From NCBI GenBank assembly GCA_963575645.1, contig OY754467.1, positions 20,419,001-20,483,000 on the forward strand: a stretch of DNA of 64,000 bases, in the 5' to 3' direction. The notes beneath the pieces were generated by a model. The model worked only from the letters and a program-made list of their open reading frames with translations, was not told where the DNA came from and ran no database searches. The translations under genes and the position numbers were made by a program. Source of the DNA: Xanthostigma xanthostigma. Its lineage: Eukaryota > Arthropoda > Insecta > Raphidioptera > Raphidiidae. Of the stretch, positions 47,076 to 59,143 are shown in pieces. Position 1 is the first letter of the stretch. Each line of letters opens with the position of its first letter.

Positions 47076-47847
47076 CTCCTCATTAAATTTCGGTGCGGTA
47101 TTTTTTCGTGCTGCTACTCCGGAACGCTTAGATAATTTGAGTTTTTTTATTTAAACGTAATCTGAAATATTATATTTTTATTTAATCCAACATGAAGTGT
47201 GCGTTTTTAAACTGCCTTTTTTCACATTGCGTACGCATTGTATAGCGACAATAGAATATAACGCGTAAATGCATAGATATCAATTAAATCAACATTCAAA
47301 AACTTTATACAGTTTCGAGGTTTAATTGAATGTCATATATTCGCTATAATATGTGTCAGTAATTTTGCGAACTGTCAGAGTTTATAAGCTTTCGGCGAAT
47401 TTTACAGACGTTTTTCATATTAAAGGTTATTTTGGAACATGCAAGTCATGTATGTGATTACCCGTATCGATTTTTTCTTTAAATTTTTGTTGCTTCTATG
47501 TTTCACGTTTATAACTAATTAAATAAATTTTGACGCTTTGATCGATTTATTTACAAGAAACATATTTATATCATAAAACATGTCCTGTTTACAGAAACTT
47601 CAAAGCTGAATAATTTTTTGTCATCTTTACATAGAAAATGCATGTAAAAAAGTTTACCTAATTCTAATATTTGATGAGTATACAGTAGAATTTCATTAAT
47701 CGAACTAAATGTAACTATAAATGCCCCCCACGATTGTATTTTAGTTTAGTCAAATCTCCCTATGTAGTAGAGTGGATTGGGGAAAAAATCCTTGAATCCG
47801 GTGTGTCTCGAATCGAAAAATGTTTCCAACAAAAACTGTAGAGTTCT

Positions 47848-48051
47848 CTCAAACTCACCTGCTGCTGAGCGAAATAAAGTAAGTATTGTTACATAAACTG
47901 TCTCTCTCTTATGTTATGTCGTCAAAATTACTTTTCCTTAGCTACGCAGCTAAAGTATAGCTAAGTAGTAAATTTGAAGACATGACATAAGAGAGAGACA
48001 GTTTATGTAATAATACTTTATTTCGTCCACCAGCAGTTGAGTTTTTTTGAG
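47848..48051. repeat. Foldback with CCTTAGCTACGC apex, copy 1
   Basis: Arms of about 100 nt pair through GCGAAATAAAGTA, TTACATAAACTGTCTCTCTC and TTATGT-ATGTC. The apex region is AAAATTACTTTTCCTTAGCT followed by ACGC. Arms are imperfect with small indels. The apex and adjoining sequence recur at 54655-54715. Confidence 0.7.
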
Positions 48052-48059
48052 ATTTTTTT

Positions 48060-50800
48060 TTCACTTGTCACATCAAAGTAGATAAAAAATGAAAAAAGTG
48101 GCTTGGTTTAGGTCGATACGTCAATTAGAAGTTATGGGAGATTTAAAAAAAAATCGTTTCCCCCCTCTCCTGCCGGTTCCAATTAATCCACCGCGTCCAG
48201 CTTCCGGTGCAAAGAAGGGGTCTTTAGTACCTTTGCTATAAAAAAAATGAAGCTTTTAGCTGCAATGATTTTTTTAAAAAATGACATTCAATTTTTCCAA
48301 ATTTCGCGCACTAAAATGGCGATATCTCGCGAACGGGTTGTCTGATCAGACCCGGTCTGCAACGAGCTTAAGCGGACTCTTTTTCTCTATACAACTTTTG
48401 TTGGGCTATTTTTTCCTCCGATAATAATGGCCGAGTTATGGCTCAAAAACGGGTTTTCCGAAACTTTAAAGCGGCATATCCCCCGCCGCCTCCTCCGACA
48501 TATGCTCACAAACTATACCAAAATGCCAGAGGATCTCGACTCTACAAATTTTGTGGGAAACATTTTTCAATTCGAGACATAAGTACTGGTTTGAAATTCC
48601 CAATCTACTCCACTAATGGTGATTCACAAGTATTTTCTACTTTTTAGTACATCATCGGTTGTACAATAAAACCGTTTAACTTACAAAGCTTTTTTATCTA
48701 TTTTATTTTTAAGTTTTTTAAGTTTTTAGTGTGATTTTCATCCGGACGAAAGCCGGACTCGGTCATTTAGTTATTATATTATTGTATTGTCATCGGAAAT
48801 ACACACGTATTTCAACCCAATCGGATAATGGGAATTTTATGTTAGTTACCAAGTTTCTAATTTTGGAATTATTTTTCTTATATATTTTACATATTCCATA
48901 ACACGTTTATTCTTCAAACAAATTGATTGTCTTGCATTGCGTTAGAAGTGACCGACTATAAGTGGGTGGCTGCTGCCGAAAAGTTTGTCGTCAGACATAC
49001 TTAACTTACAGCCCGAATTTTCTCGTTTGATAAAATAAAATACTCCAAAGTTAAAGTAATTAAACTAGCAAAACAGTCTGTAGAGGTTCTATGCAAGGAC
49101 GAAAGTTGAAACTCGATAGCTTGGGACTTCTGTACGCATAGTTGTTGTTCCGGTTTACAAACATAACACACGCCATTCTATAATAGTCTGTCAAGTCAGT
49201 CAAACTGTCGCCACGTTCAGACTGTCGGTACCACCGCCCGGCTGACAGGTCCCACCGTCGCGTCGTACAACAATGTTTGTTTCTCAAAGTCAACTTCACG
49301 TTTGATCCACAAACTTTGTCGTTGTACAATAAAGACCTGTGTACACAATAACTGGAAGCCTCTTTCTAATCCAAGGATTAAGTGCTGGTGGATAAACAAA
49401 AACGCAATCTGCATTTACGTTAAAGCTATGAGTTACACTTTTTTGTTATTTAATTCTTTATTTATACAAAAGCCTATTAAAATCGCAATTTAATACAGAT
49501 ATATCCTTCTTTATATACGATTTCATATTTCGCTGCAACGCAATTTCAAGACAGAATGAAATCATTTCAGAAGAGTCTTCTAGTCTGCAGGGAGTTTAAA
49601 AAAAGTATTGACCAGGTGATTCTCTTGAATTTGATCTTGTACACTTCAACGCGTTGCAAAAAAGAATTTTTTAATGCATAGATCGTGAAAGGTGATTGTG
49701 AATGCGATGCTTGCTTCCCATACAGAACTTACCAGTTTAAGTCTCCAGCTGAAGAAATATTTAAATAAAGATTATGAACAATTTTAAGTTAAATTTATCA
49801 ACAAATTAGTCCAAGCGTTGGATGCGTCAAATTTTATGTCATAAGATAGCACGACTGGGCCTGTTTACGCCGATTCGTCTAATAAAGACATACAAAATTC
49901 AATATGTACCTGACAAATTCCCAGCAACTTCTGGTCCTGTTTTTCATAAATACCTAACATGACGTGACAACAGCATGAAATTCCGTGGCATAGTAGAGGG
50001 CAATGTCGCTTGCAAGAACACCCAGGTCTGTCTAGGTTTTTCTTGTCAGAACAGGTGGCAGGCCTGGTTTAATTGCTTCTAAATTTTTGATTCGCTGACG
50101 TCATCGGACTAACAGCTTGAAATGTTGCATGCGAATGTAAGAGGGCTTACCTTTTCCCAAAAAATTTTGTCTGCCTCCGGTCTGCCTGCCTTTTTGGACT
50201 CCATTTTTGGCACGCGCGTTAAATGCATATTGTTCTCGATATTTTATGCATATTATCGGACATTTTTAAACATATTGAACATATTTTTAAGTTACTATCT
50301 CGTTTCCTCGATTTTTCTTCGCTATTTTTTCGAGAAAATTTATATTCAATATTTAATGCTTAGAATTTTTTTGGGTTATCTTATTATAATTACTATGTTA
50401 AAATCGGAGGCTCACAAAGTTTAAAAAAAAAAAAAAACAAATATTTGACGCATCCAGTGCTTCTACTAAACGCAAATGCTTTAATTTTTTGGAGGTATTG
50501 ACAGCCTCATTGGTCTGTTATTGACGAGAATATCCCCAACGAAACAAACTCGAAAAATTATTTGCAATCTATGGATAATCATAAACTGGCCGTACGAATT
50601 TAAACAAAACACTTTAATTCTTACTGCCAGATGAGTTTTAGTTTGTCTGGTGGTTGTCTTGGTACTTTGGTGTTATTTATTTGTTAGAAGTCAAGCGGCA
50701 TAAGTTTGATAATAATTGTATGCGAGATATTAAGAATGGCTTTGGGGCATTGGGCAGAGAAGATATGAATTTTTATGTAATTGTGATAGTTATATAGTAC
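48060..50800. other. Intron stretch, mostly unassigned
   Basis: No exon, RNA gene or complete element recognised. The region at 48300-48480 has repeat-like wording (CGATATCTCGCGAACGGGTT, GGCCGAGTTATGGCTCAAAA) but no second copy in the window. The open frame at 50122-50424 is hydrophobic and AT-driven with no family resemblance. Confidence 0.4.
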
Positions 50801-50805
50801 TTTGT

Positions 50806-50994
50806 TGGAAGATTAAAAAGGAAGAATCCTGGTGGCATAGGATCGATGAAACAAAGCAAATACTGAAGGTTTTTATTGAATTTTACCTTCACTTTGTTTC
50901 ATCGATCCTATGCCACCAGGATTCTTCCTTTTTAATCTTCCAACTTTGAAATAGGATCATCATCACTCTAAATCATTAGAGTTATTTTTCACAC
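50806..50994. mobile_element. Foldback element Q, copy 2, with 11-bp target duplication
   Basis: TAGTACTTTGT at 50795-50805 and 50995-51005 flanks the element. Arms contain AATCCTGGTGGCATAGGATC then GATGAAACAAAG; the tail ends CACTCTAAATCATTAGAGTT plus ATTTTTCACA, as in copy 1 (37398-37721). Compared with copy 1 the central part, including the GAAGATGG...GAAACG motif, is missing. Confidence 0.85.
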
Positions 50995-52780
50995 TAGTAC
51001 TTTGTGTTCGTATAAAATTATTTCTAGTCAACGGAACCCACTTATTTTTACTAATAATTGTTAACCTTAACTCGTATAATGTTGGTAGTGCTTTTAGGAT
51101 GTATATAATGTGCAAATGCTTTCGCCGGATACATCTCTATGTGCCCGAGGGAATGTCCGAGGGTTGACTACTTTTACATAATTGTGTTATACTATAGTTA
51201 AGAAATTACTTTCTGTGCTATTATCAAACATTCTCTAATCACGTGATGGCTCTTAGGGGCAAAAGCTCAAAATCCTATTACTTTAATCGTGCACAAAGCT
51301 TTGAACTTTGCCAGATGTCCGTTAAATATTGGTTTCCATCAATCTTTAGATATATTTGATTTCAGTCCAATATTATTATTCTTTATCTTTTTCTATCGAT
51401 TTTATTATTCAATTGATATTATTTTCTATATGAATATTTTCATTAAATTTTTAACTGGAGTTTTTTTCAATTTAAAATTGTCTCATATTGTGGGTTTTTC
51501 AACGATAATTTATGGTTAGTATATTTAAAACAAAAGACATTTTTTATCTCAGAACAATCATCAATGTAGAGTTGCTCTTTCTAGCTGTACTTTCTTTAGC
51601 TTTTTTTTTAATAATAAATCCTTGTATAGAACTTGCCTCGTCATTGACGGATACGCTTTTCTGGTTATTTTTCAATTGGTTACTAGCGGCCCGGTCCAGT
51701 TTCACCCTGGTGCATAGAATATAATATATGGTATTATATACGGTAGCTTTTCCCCGCGAATTATTATTATTGGGTACAATACTATTAATACTTGAAATGT
51801 TCGTTCGCTATTGTATCACGCATGGCCATCTCCGTAGTTTATATAGCTTCATGACTCCCTGCACTTCCCTGTTATGCTCACTTAATCGTCCGTGTATATT
51901 TCACATGCCGGCCTACTGAATAGTCCACTCACAATGTATTTATGAATATAAATGCCACTGCTTCTCGATGACTGCTGACCTGGTCAATCTTGACTTGTTA
52001 CTGTCTTAAGCTGTGGGTTATATATCATGTAATAATAACAGAGTTAATGAATTCGATCCGATTTGCACCCGAACGAAGTCGTATCAGACAATTAATATAG
52101 CACTAAAAACCTTTCCGAAGAAATAAGCTATCTAGTGGTGTAAACCGTATTTAAATCCGTTCAGTAGTACTCGTGCTTTAGCGAACACACAGATGCGAAT
52201 GGGAAATTTATTTTATTTATGTAGTGAATAACACGGTATCTCGTTATATTATTGAACAATGCATAGAAAATACCGATTGAGTTGAATCTCAACTGCTTCC
52301 ACGCTTTATGAGGAATGGTCAAGTTACGAAAATGGTCAATGCAACAGAATTTAGTCTGCAGCGTCATAGTCGATTACCTGTTTAAAATTTTTGCTTACCG
52401 TGTTGTCATCTCACCGTAATTAATTATGTTTCTTCTAAAATTGTTCTTTGCTATTAATAAAAAGTAATCGGAAAAATATGGTATGAAACAAAGAGCAAAT
52501 TATGGTTCGAGAGTGTATTACGACACAGTGTCGAGAAATGATCTTTAAAGCATCGTTGTAATATTCATTTCGCACTTGTCATTTACTCTCCGAAACGCAA
52601 ACACTGGTATATTTTACCCCTCCCAACATTTTCTCACCCGCCCCACGAAACCAATTACCATAAGAAAACCTGACCTACATTTATTGTTTATTTTGTGCTA
52701 ATGGTTTTATTGCAGAAGAACGTTTTGCTTTTTTTCCTTCAATAGCAAAAATGGATGAAATATGACAAACTACTCCAATA

Positions 52781-53401
52781 CAGTGTGTTCACCGACAGTA
52801 AATAATTCTTGTATCCTATAAAATACAAAAACAATTTTGTATAATTTTTTATTCTGCAACTCTTTTACTATCGAAAGCTGCTGAATTATATTTTTTTGTA
52901 GTTCAAACTCAGCCGGAAGTGTACATGCATTTGTTTTCAAATGGCATCTTATACTTTGTTACATTTTCGAAATCTCCACGTTTTCTCTATAAATTCACAT
53001 AAAATTTTTATAAGGTTACATAAGAAAATATTCAAAAGAAACATTATCGATTTATTAAATCATATTATTAATATTTACACATGTGTGCAGTGCCATAAAA
53101 ACTTATGAGTGTTTAATTAAAAAACTGATAACGTTTTTTTTTTGAATATTTTCTTACGTAACCTTATGAAAATTTTATATGAATTTACAGAAAAAATAGA
53201 GTTTGAAAATGTAAAAAAGTATGTCGCCATTTGAAAAAACATGCATGTACATTGTACACTGTACAGTGAAGTACAAAAAATATACCTACTTCAGCAGTTT
53301 CCGATAGTCGAATTGAATAAAAAGCTATATTCAAATATTTTTTTGTATCAATTACGATACGAAAATTATTCACTGTTACTAATATATCGGTGAACACACT
53401 G
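52781..53401. mobile_element. Palindromic Tc1/mariner-type MITE, TA target
   Basis: Ends CAGTGTGTTCACCGA and TCGGTGAACACACTG are perfect inverted copies flanked by TA at 52779-52780 and 53402-53403. Further blocks pair across the element, for example AATGGCATCTTATACTTT with AAAAGTATGTCGCCATTT-type sequence and AAAATTTTTATAAGGTTACA with its inverse. 621 bp, no transposase. Confidence 0.75.
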
Positions 53402-53790
53402 TAAGTATATGAAATTACATTTCAAGTTTAATATTATACTACCGCTTTCTCAACTTATAAAAATATATATAGAGATATTTTTGTATTAGAAGAAATAGTG
53501 GGTAAACAGAATTATTTATATAATTACATTATTTATTCTGTGACCACGGGTTAAGCTACTTACTTCTCGTGGATGATACGGTGCTCAACCCACAATCCCT
53601 ATCTACATTCTCCGTGTATACAGAGTGGATCGCACATTTCGCCTTTAAAATTATCAGGATAGAAATTACAAAGCGAAGTAGATTAAAGTCGTTCGACAAC
53701 AAACATTCAAGAATAGACAAAACTATTCGAATACCTTAGTAACTTAATATTAATAATAAAAAGTGTGTGTGTCAGCTCCGACGCACGATT

Positions 53791-54010
53791 GGAGTTTACT
53801 CCTTAGATACGCTGTGTAATGTATTTCATCTCATTCTTTCGCACGTTAAATCTTACAGATACATATGTTTGTCTCTTTTGAAGCAGACGAGCGTAAAGCC
53901 ACACTTGAAGCGGGGAGCATAACGCCTCACCAATTGATTTTACTACTCATAAAATTTCCGTCCTGGGCCTTATAACTCAGAATCGTTTCTTAAGGAGTAA
54001 ACTCCAATAA
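53791..54010. repeat. Inverted pair of 18-bp ends
   Basis: ATTGGAGTTTACTCCTTA near 53790 and TAAGGAGTAAACTCCAAT near 53992 are perfect inverse copies about 185 bp apart. Possibly a MITE; the interior is not recognised. Confidence 0.5.
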
Positions 54011-54195
54011 ACCTAGTACTTAAAACCAGTACAAATGTATGCGTGCGACTTGCGCGACCAATCATCTGTCAAATTTTAACCATGGACAAATAACGTCAGA
54101 TTTGAAAACTGAATATCAGCATTTGCGAATATCGATGACATATATATTCGCATTCGCGAATGTCTAAAAATTGACATTCGTTACATCACTTATAC
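54000..54195 (-). mobile_element. hAT-like MITE, copy 2 (truncated)
   Basis: Minus strand from about 54195 reads AAGTGATGTAACGAATGTCA, ATTTTTAGACATTCGCGAAT, GCGAATAT and later GCGCAAGTCGCACGCATACA, matching 23864-24010. Confidence 0.55.
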
Positions 54196-54523
54196 CTAAT
54201 ACTTGTATATAAAATTGTTGAAGTTTTTGTAATTTCATTTTATGTGGGCTCTCTAAGTATCTTGTATTTAACTACCGAATACGTTCCTGTGTTTGTCTTA
54301 CGGTGTACTTGTTAAATATTAACTCAAAAACTATTACATTTTTATTGAACCTTAAGCTATATATCACGAAGCACGATATGGGGCTGATCAGTGGGTAATA
54401 GTATATTACACTACAAGGGCAGAAAGTTTGAAAGCTTTGGACGCGCAGTTCAAGGCTCTTAAACCTATCCGTGTGGCGTATACTAATTTTCGTCATACGC
54501 AAGCGGATAAAGGCTAGTAGTTA

Positions 54524-54860
54524 ATATTGTAAGTCCTTAATAAAGTTCTTACAAGAAATAAATAAAACACAGACTTGAACTTTAAAGATTCATAATGAGT
54601 TGTTTTCTCTAGAGTCGTTAGTGATCAATTAACTGTAGCAAGCTTTGTTACATTAATTCTCTTTCTCTTTTTTGTATTATTGTCAAAATTAGTTTTTCCT
54701 TAGCTACGCTGGAAAATTGAAGATTGTTATTATTTGGAAAAAATGTAATTGATCACTAACGACTCTAGAGAAAACAACTCATTACGAATCTTTAAAGTTC
54801 AAGTCTGTGTTTTATTTATTTCTTGTAAGAACTTTATTAAGTACTTACAATATAAAATTA
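54524..54860. repeat. Long inverted repeat around a CCTTAGCTACGC apex, copy 2
   Basis: Arms of about 115 nt (from 54524 and to about 54860) are nearly identical, including AAATAAATAAAACACAGACT, TGAACTTTAAAGATTC and GTTTTCTCTAGAGTCGTTAG. The centre contains TTGTTACATTAATTCTCTTT ... CAAAATTAGTTTTTCCTTAG plus CTACGC, shared with 47848-48051, but the arms are unrelated to those of copy 1. Confidence 0.75.
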
Positions 54861-55267
54861 ACATTGTGACACTCGGTATATATACGAGTGCTGGAAGCGT
54901 GGTGATATTTGGTTAGCGAGTGAACGGTTATCTCGTTTTTCTGTGTTCACCAACTTCATTGTAATCTAATTGCATTTAGTGCGCATATGCAGCCACTAAT
55001 TAAGTTTTCTGAACACGGTGTTGCGGATAAATGCGTTCTCTAGAATTAAACTTTGAACAAATAAGCTAATTATTTTATATATAGGTATGTCTATTTATAA
55101 ACCGATTTAAAAAAAGGGTTAGTCTCGCTAACGTGAACCTCCCAAAATATGAACATCCATTAACGTTGACACCTGATTTTGACATTCTCCACATTCCGAA
55201 ACGTGAACGACAAATAATTTGTTTTATGCTATAAAGCATGAACTAATGAAAAATTGAACCTATGCCA

Positions 55268-55782
55268 ATTAGGGTGTTTTTTATGTCTTTATTTTCTCAT
55301 TGAACCTAAAAAAAATTTACCAGAATTTCAGCTTCCTAGATCAAACCAGGCAACGGCGCAAATCGAGACTGTTTCCCATTTAACTAACATGGGAAAGACG
55401 ACGTTTTCACTTAACCATGGATAGCTGGTAGAACATTTTTTTAAAATTATTAATAGAGGATTAAATTTCTCACAAAAAGCTCCTTAGTAATAAATCCGTA
55501 AATTCATTTTTAAGTTCGTTTAAACATGCTCATCAAAATCGGATTTCATTTAATTCATGTTTAAACGAACATACCTTTGAAATTAATTCATTTACGAATT
55601 TAGTACTAAGCACCTTTTTTGTAGGAAATTTAATTTTCTACAAAATGCTGCTATCAAAAAATCTACCAGCTAAACAAACTCGGATTGATCTAGGAAGCTG
55701 AAATTTTGGGAGAATTTTTGTAGGTTTAGTGCTAAAACTGTGGTCAATGGCACCGAAAAAAAAAATGAAAAACCATCCTAAT
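55268..55782. mobile_element. Palindromic MITE with TTAGGGTG-type ends
   Basis: Left ATTAGGGTGTTTTTTAT and right AAAAACCATCCTAAT are inverse with few mismatches. Inner blocks CAGAATTTCAGCTTCCTAGA and GTTCGTTTAAACATG also have inverse partners. No coding capacity. Confidence 0.65.
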
Positions 55783-56076
55783 GCCTATACATACAAATTT
55801 AAAACTACATATTAATAGTGTTGTTTTACATCATAAAATGCACGCCACCACTGGTGTTCCCACAGGGTAGAGGGGGATATGTGAGGAGTTGGATGCAAGT
55901 CAGACAGTAGAGTCAACACGCGTCGGCGGAACGTATACCTGTTTATTGAACGGTTGAACATTAATACATTTTCAGATATTCTTTATTAATTTCTATCATT
56001 TTATTATTATTTTGTAACGAACTTATTAACTAATAATTGCAATAAATTATGTTGATACCAATTAAAAGACGTGTTA

Positions 56077-56858
56077 TAGGCCCCACTCACGATCAAACTT
56101 CATGCCACAGTTCAGTGTTCAGTGAAGTTGGACCGATTAATCGAAAGACTGACTGGTACCACACACAGTTCATGCAAACTGCTCATTTTTTTAAATGTGT
56201 TCAGTTTGGTTCAGTTGTTGGCATACACTCGTCGAGTATAGATACATAAGATATATTATATACACACTATAATATTATACTACACAGTATAGTTCATTAA
56301 TAAGAACTAAATGAGTAATTTAAATGGTGAGGATTGGCTGTTTATAGCTATGGGATTGTATTTAAAACAGAGAAATAAGAAAAAAAAAGAAGAATATGGG
56401 TGAAAAATTGGTTAGAAATGCGTGATTCAAGAAGTCATGTTTATTTGATTAATGAATTACATCTTGAGCCACTTGATTGGAATAATTATTTACGAATGGA
56501 TGAATTAACTTACAATTATTTACTGGAATTAGTTACCCTATTTATTAAGAACCAGGACACAAATATCCGAAAATCTATTTCTGCAGAGGAAAGACTTGCA
56601 GCAACATTGAGATTTTTGGCTTCTGGTTGTACAAAACACAGAACTCCAAAAACTGAACTGAAAAAAACCCACACACACAGCAGTTTACTTGAGCACTGAA
56701 CACTGAAGTCGTTCAAAAATCAAGATGCATTTGATAAGTTCATGCTTGACTTCAGTGTTGGTTTCAGTGTTTATTTGTCCCACACATTATCATGCTTCAC
56801 TGAACTATAAGTTTGAACACTGAACTGTGGCATGAAGTTTGATCGTGAGTGGGGCCTA
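56077..56858 (+). mobile_element. PIF/Harbinger-type element with perfect 45-bp inverted ends
   Basis: TAGGCCCCACTCACGATCAA and the next 25 bases are repeated exactly in inverse at the right end (56814-56858). TTA is duplicated at 56074-56076 and 56859-56861, the 3-bp target typical of Harbinger. Subterminal regions carry several CACTGAACACTGAA motifs in both orientations. Inside is a broken N-terminal transposase frame (56311-56640). Most of the catalytic region is deleted, so it depends on a full copy elsewhere. Confidence 0.9.
56311..56640 (+). pseudogene. N-terminal fragment of Harbinger-type transposase/nuclease
   Basis: Starts MSNLNGEDWLFIAMGLYLKQ; a frame change in the A-rich run near 56380-56400 leads into IWVKNWLEMRDSRSHVYLIN. 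It continues MDELTYNYLLELVTLFI and ends with ISAEERLAATLRFLASG. This series (W-V-K/W-L, then L-E-L-V, then ERLA-TLRFLA-G) is the N-terminal domain of HARBI1-like proteins. After the Gly at about 56630 the homology stops and subterminal element sequence follows, so an internal deletion removed the catalytic triad region. Confidence 0.85.
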
Positions 56859-57827
56859 TTACAGTGTAGTGAAAGAACACATTTTATAAGAAAATACTTT
56901 TTTTATTGGATTTTCTATTATAGAATTATGTAATCTATTTTTGAAACAAAGGTTGTTTTAACCATTTTCAAGGTGAACAAATGAACTATTGCATTAACAC
57001 CGCGCACATCATTTTTTATAGATATTTGTGTCTATAAATTTCTAAAAAACTCAAATACAGTGAGCGGAATTTATAGCCGGAACCGGAAATTGAAACCTTT
57101 GCCACCGGAATGAAAGGTCAAACCGTTATTAAATTTAAACCGCTCACGAATATGTGTCTACGAGATACGACAAAACAGTAACAGAATCAATCATAAGGGA
57201 TTTTTGAACTAAATTATATAAAAGAGCACCCATAATATATAGATTTGCGAGTAGGTACCTACCTACTATTTTTAATTTGAATTACTAAAATTTGGAATTT
57301 TTGATTCTACTAGGATTTAAAAATACTAACTGTAAAGCGATCTTACTCATGACTGCTTTAACGAGTGTTAATAAGTTTTAAAAGTAACACGAGTCATAAT
57401 ATCATTACGACCGAGATATATACTACATTTTTCATTTAACCAATAAAAAAGAGTTGCTTTTCACTTCATTTTCAGTATATTTTCAAGATTTTGACAGTTC
57501 AATTTTGCAATAAACGTCACTTTTAATAGGTAATTTATGAAAAATACTATTCGCGTCATATATTTAATACCCTCTATGTTGCTAGCAAAGATCGGGAGGA
57601 AGACTTAAACACTACGGTGCAGACATTTATACGTCTGCATCACTTATTATACTCTGAGTCTCATGCGCATGTCCGTGAATGGATGCACATGGAACTAAGC
57701 TATGGAGGGAGGTGGCTTTCTCTATTCCACTCACTAATTGAGTAAGTAAAGTAAAAAGAAAGAGATAGAAAACAGTCATTTGCTGTCTCACTTCATGGGC
57801 CACCCTTCCACTTACGACCACTAACAA

Positions 57828-58204
57828 TATACAGATTGTATCAAATCAAAACAGTCCATAGAACATTCTGTGTGTAAGACAGAGACGATATTATATAAAG
57901 CACTAAAGCAGTAAGTAAGAATGAGATAAATGATCGCTTATAGTTACTGAGGTTATACAATCTGATAGTATCGTCTTTGTTTTCTACAGTAAAAATCACA
58001 ATTTTATCAAATGTCAGTATTCACTAGTGAAATTATTGATAAAAAAGATTTACAGTGTACGTAATTATTTATTTACGTAACCACAGTAACTATATTAGCG
58101 ATCATTTATCTCATTCTTACTTACTGCTTTAGATCTTTATATATCGTCTCTGTCTTACACACAGAATGTCCTATGGACCGTTTTGATTTGATACAATCTG
58201 TATA
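57828..58204. repeat. Long inverted repeat, arms about 128 bp
   Basis: 57828-57955 and 58077-58204 pair with few mismatches and small indels, including TATACAGATTGTATCAAATC, GTGTGTAAGACAGAGACGAT and GTAAGTAAGAATGAGATAAA. The centre (about 120 nt) has no recognised content. Confidence 0.8.
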
Positions 58205-58679
58205 ATATAAATATAAGTTATTAAATATTCGATTCGCGTCCACTTTTGTTTATCATATATTTATTATGGTAGGTCAAGGTAGTTTATGAAAATTACTGTT
58301 GAATTTGTTAGATCGCCTACATTTGTTTCACTTTTTAGTGTTTAGCGAGTAATCTTAATTCTTACTACCGCTGTACACACATGGAAAGCAGCTATTTCAT
58401 AGGGGTAGTGCCAAAAAATATTTTTTTATCATTACCCTTAAAACATAACTGGTTTATATGCATACATGCAGGCATGTAAAGCAACACATTACACATTTAG
58501 TACTGTAAATTAAATCAAAACTGATTGCGTTATACTGCGCTATACCAATTCCACAGTAAATGACTATCAGTTGTTTTTTTTTTTTTTATAATACCTATAC
58601 CTACTATTAGAAGTGATGTTTGCTCACAAGTGAACTGTCAGAAAATTTGAAAATGAACTGAAAAGCAACTATTTTTAAC

Positions 58680-59110
58680 CGACGAAAAACAAAAACGGAG
58701 GAGGTTCTCAATTCGACGCGTATATTTTTTTTTTTTTTTTTTTATTTATTTTTTTTTTATTTATGTATGACCACGCATAACTTTTTACAGAGTAGTCCGA
58801 TTTTGATAATTATTTTTTTGTTTGAAAGGGTATACCCCGAAGTTGGTCCCATATAAATTTGGTAAAAAAATTCCAACCCTGAGGGTAGGAAAACAGGGGA
58901 TGATTGATTGTTCACTCACTGATTGTAATGTATGACCACTCATAACTTTTTACAGAGTGGTCCAATATTGATAATTATTTTTTTATTGGATAGTGTATAC
59001 CTCGAGGCTCGTCTCATATAAATGTGGAAAAAAAACTCCTACCCTAAGGGTGGGAAAATAGGGGTGATTTATAGTTCACTCACAGATTTTCATGCTGTGT
59101 GTATTACAAT
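58680..59110 (+). repeat. Dispersed repeat with internal 165-bp duplication
   Basis: Begins AACCGACGAAAAACAAAAAC followed by GGAGGAGGTTCTCAATTCGA, a common insect repeat opening. ATGTATGACCAC-CATAACTT ... GGG(G)TGATT recurs with starts at 58763 and 58928. A T-rich run lies at 58728-58760. Confidence 0.65.
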
Positions 59111-59143
59111 TATAAATTATATGGCCACAAAAAATTATAAAAT

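Noticed and set aside
47688..47715. pogo/Tigger-like end CAGTAGAATTTCATTAATCG (similar at 17986 and 35361)
   Set aside because: Only single ends with TA next to them; no matching opposite ends at plausible distance, so not called as elements.
50122..50424. 100-codon hydrophobic open frame as a membrane protein
   Set aside because: Composition follows T-rich DNA (Phe, Leu, Ile, Tyr), with no conserved motif, upstream signals or splice context.
50980..50998. Helitron 3' end (hairpin followed by CTAG)
   Set aside because: The CTAG at 50994-50997 in element Q copy 2 comes partly from the target duplication; copy 1 at 37721 lacks it, and both copies have clear target duplications, which Helitrons do not make.
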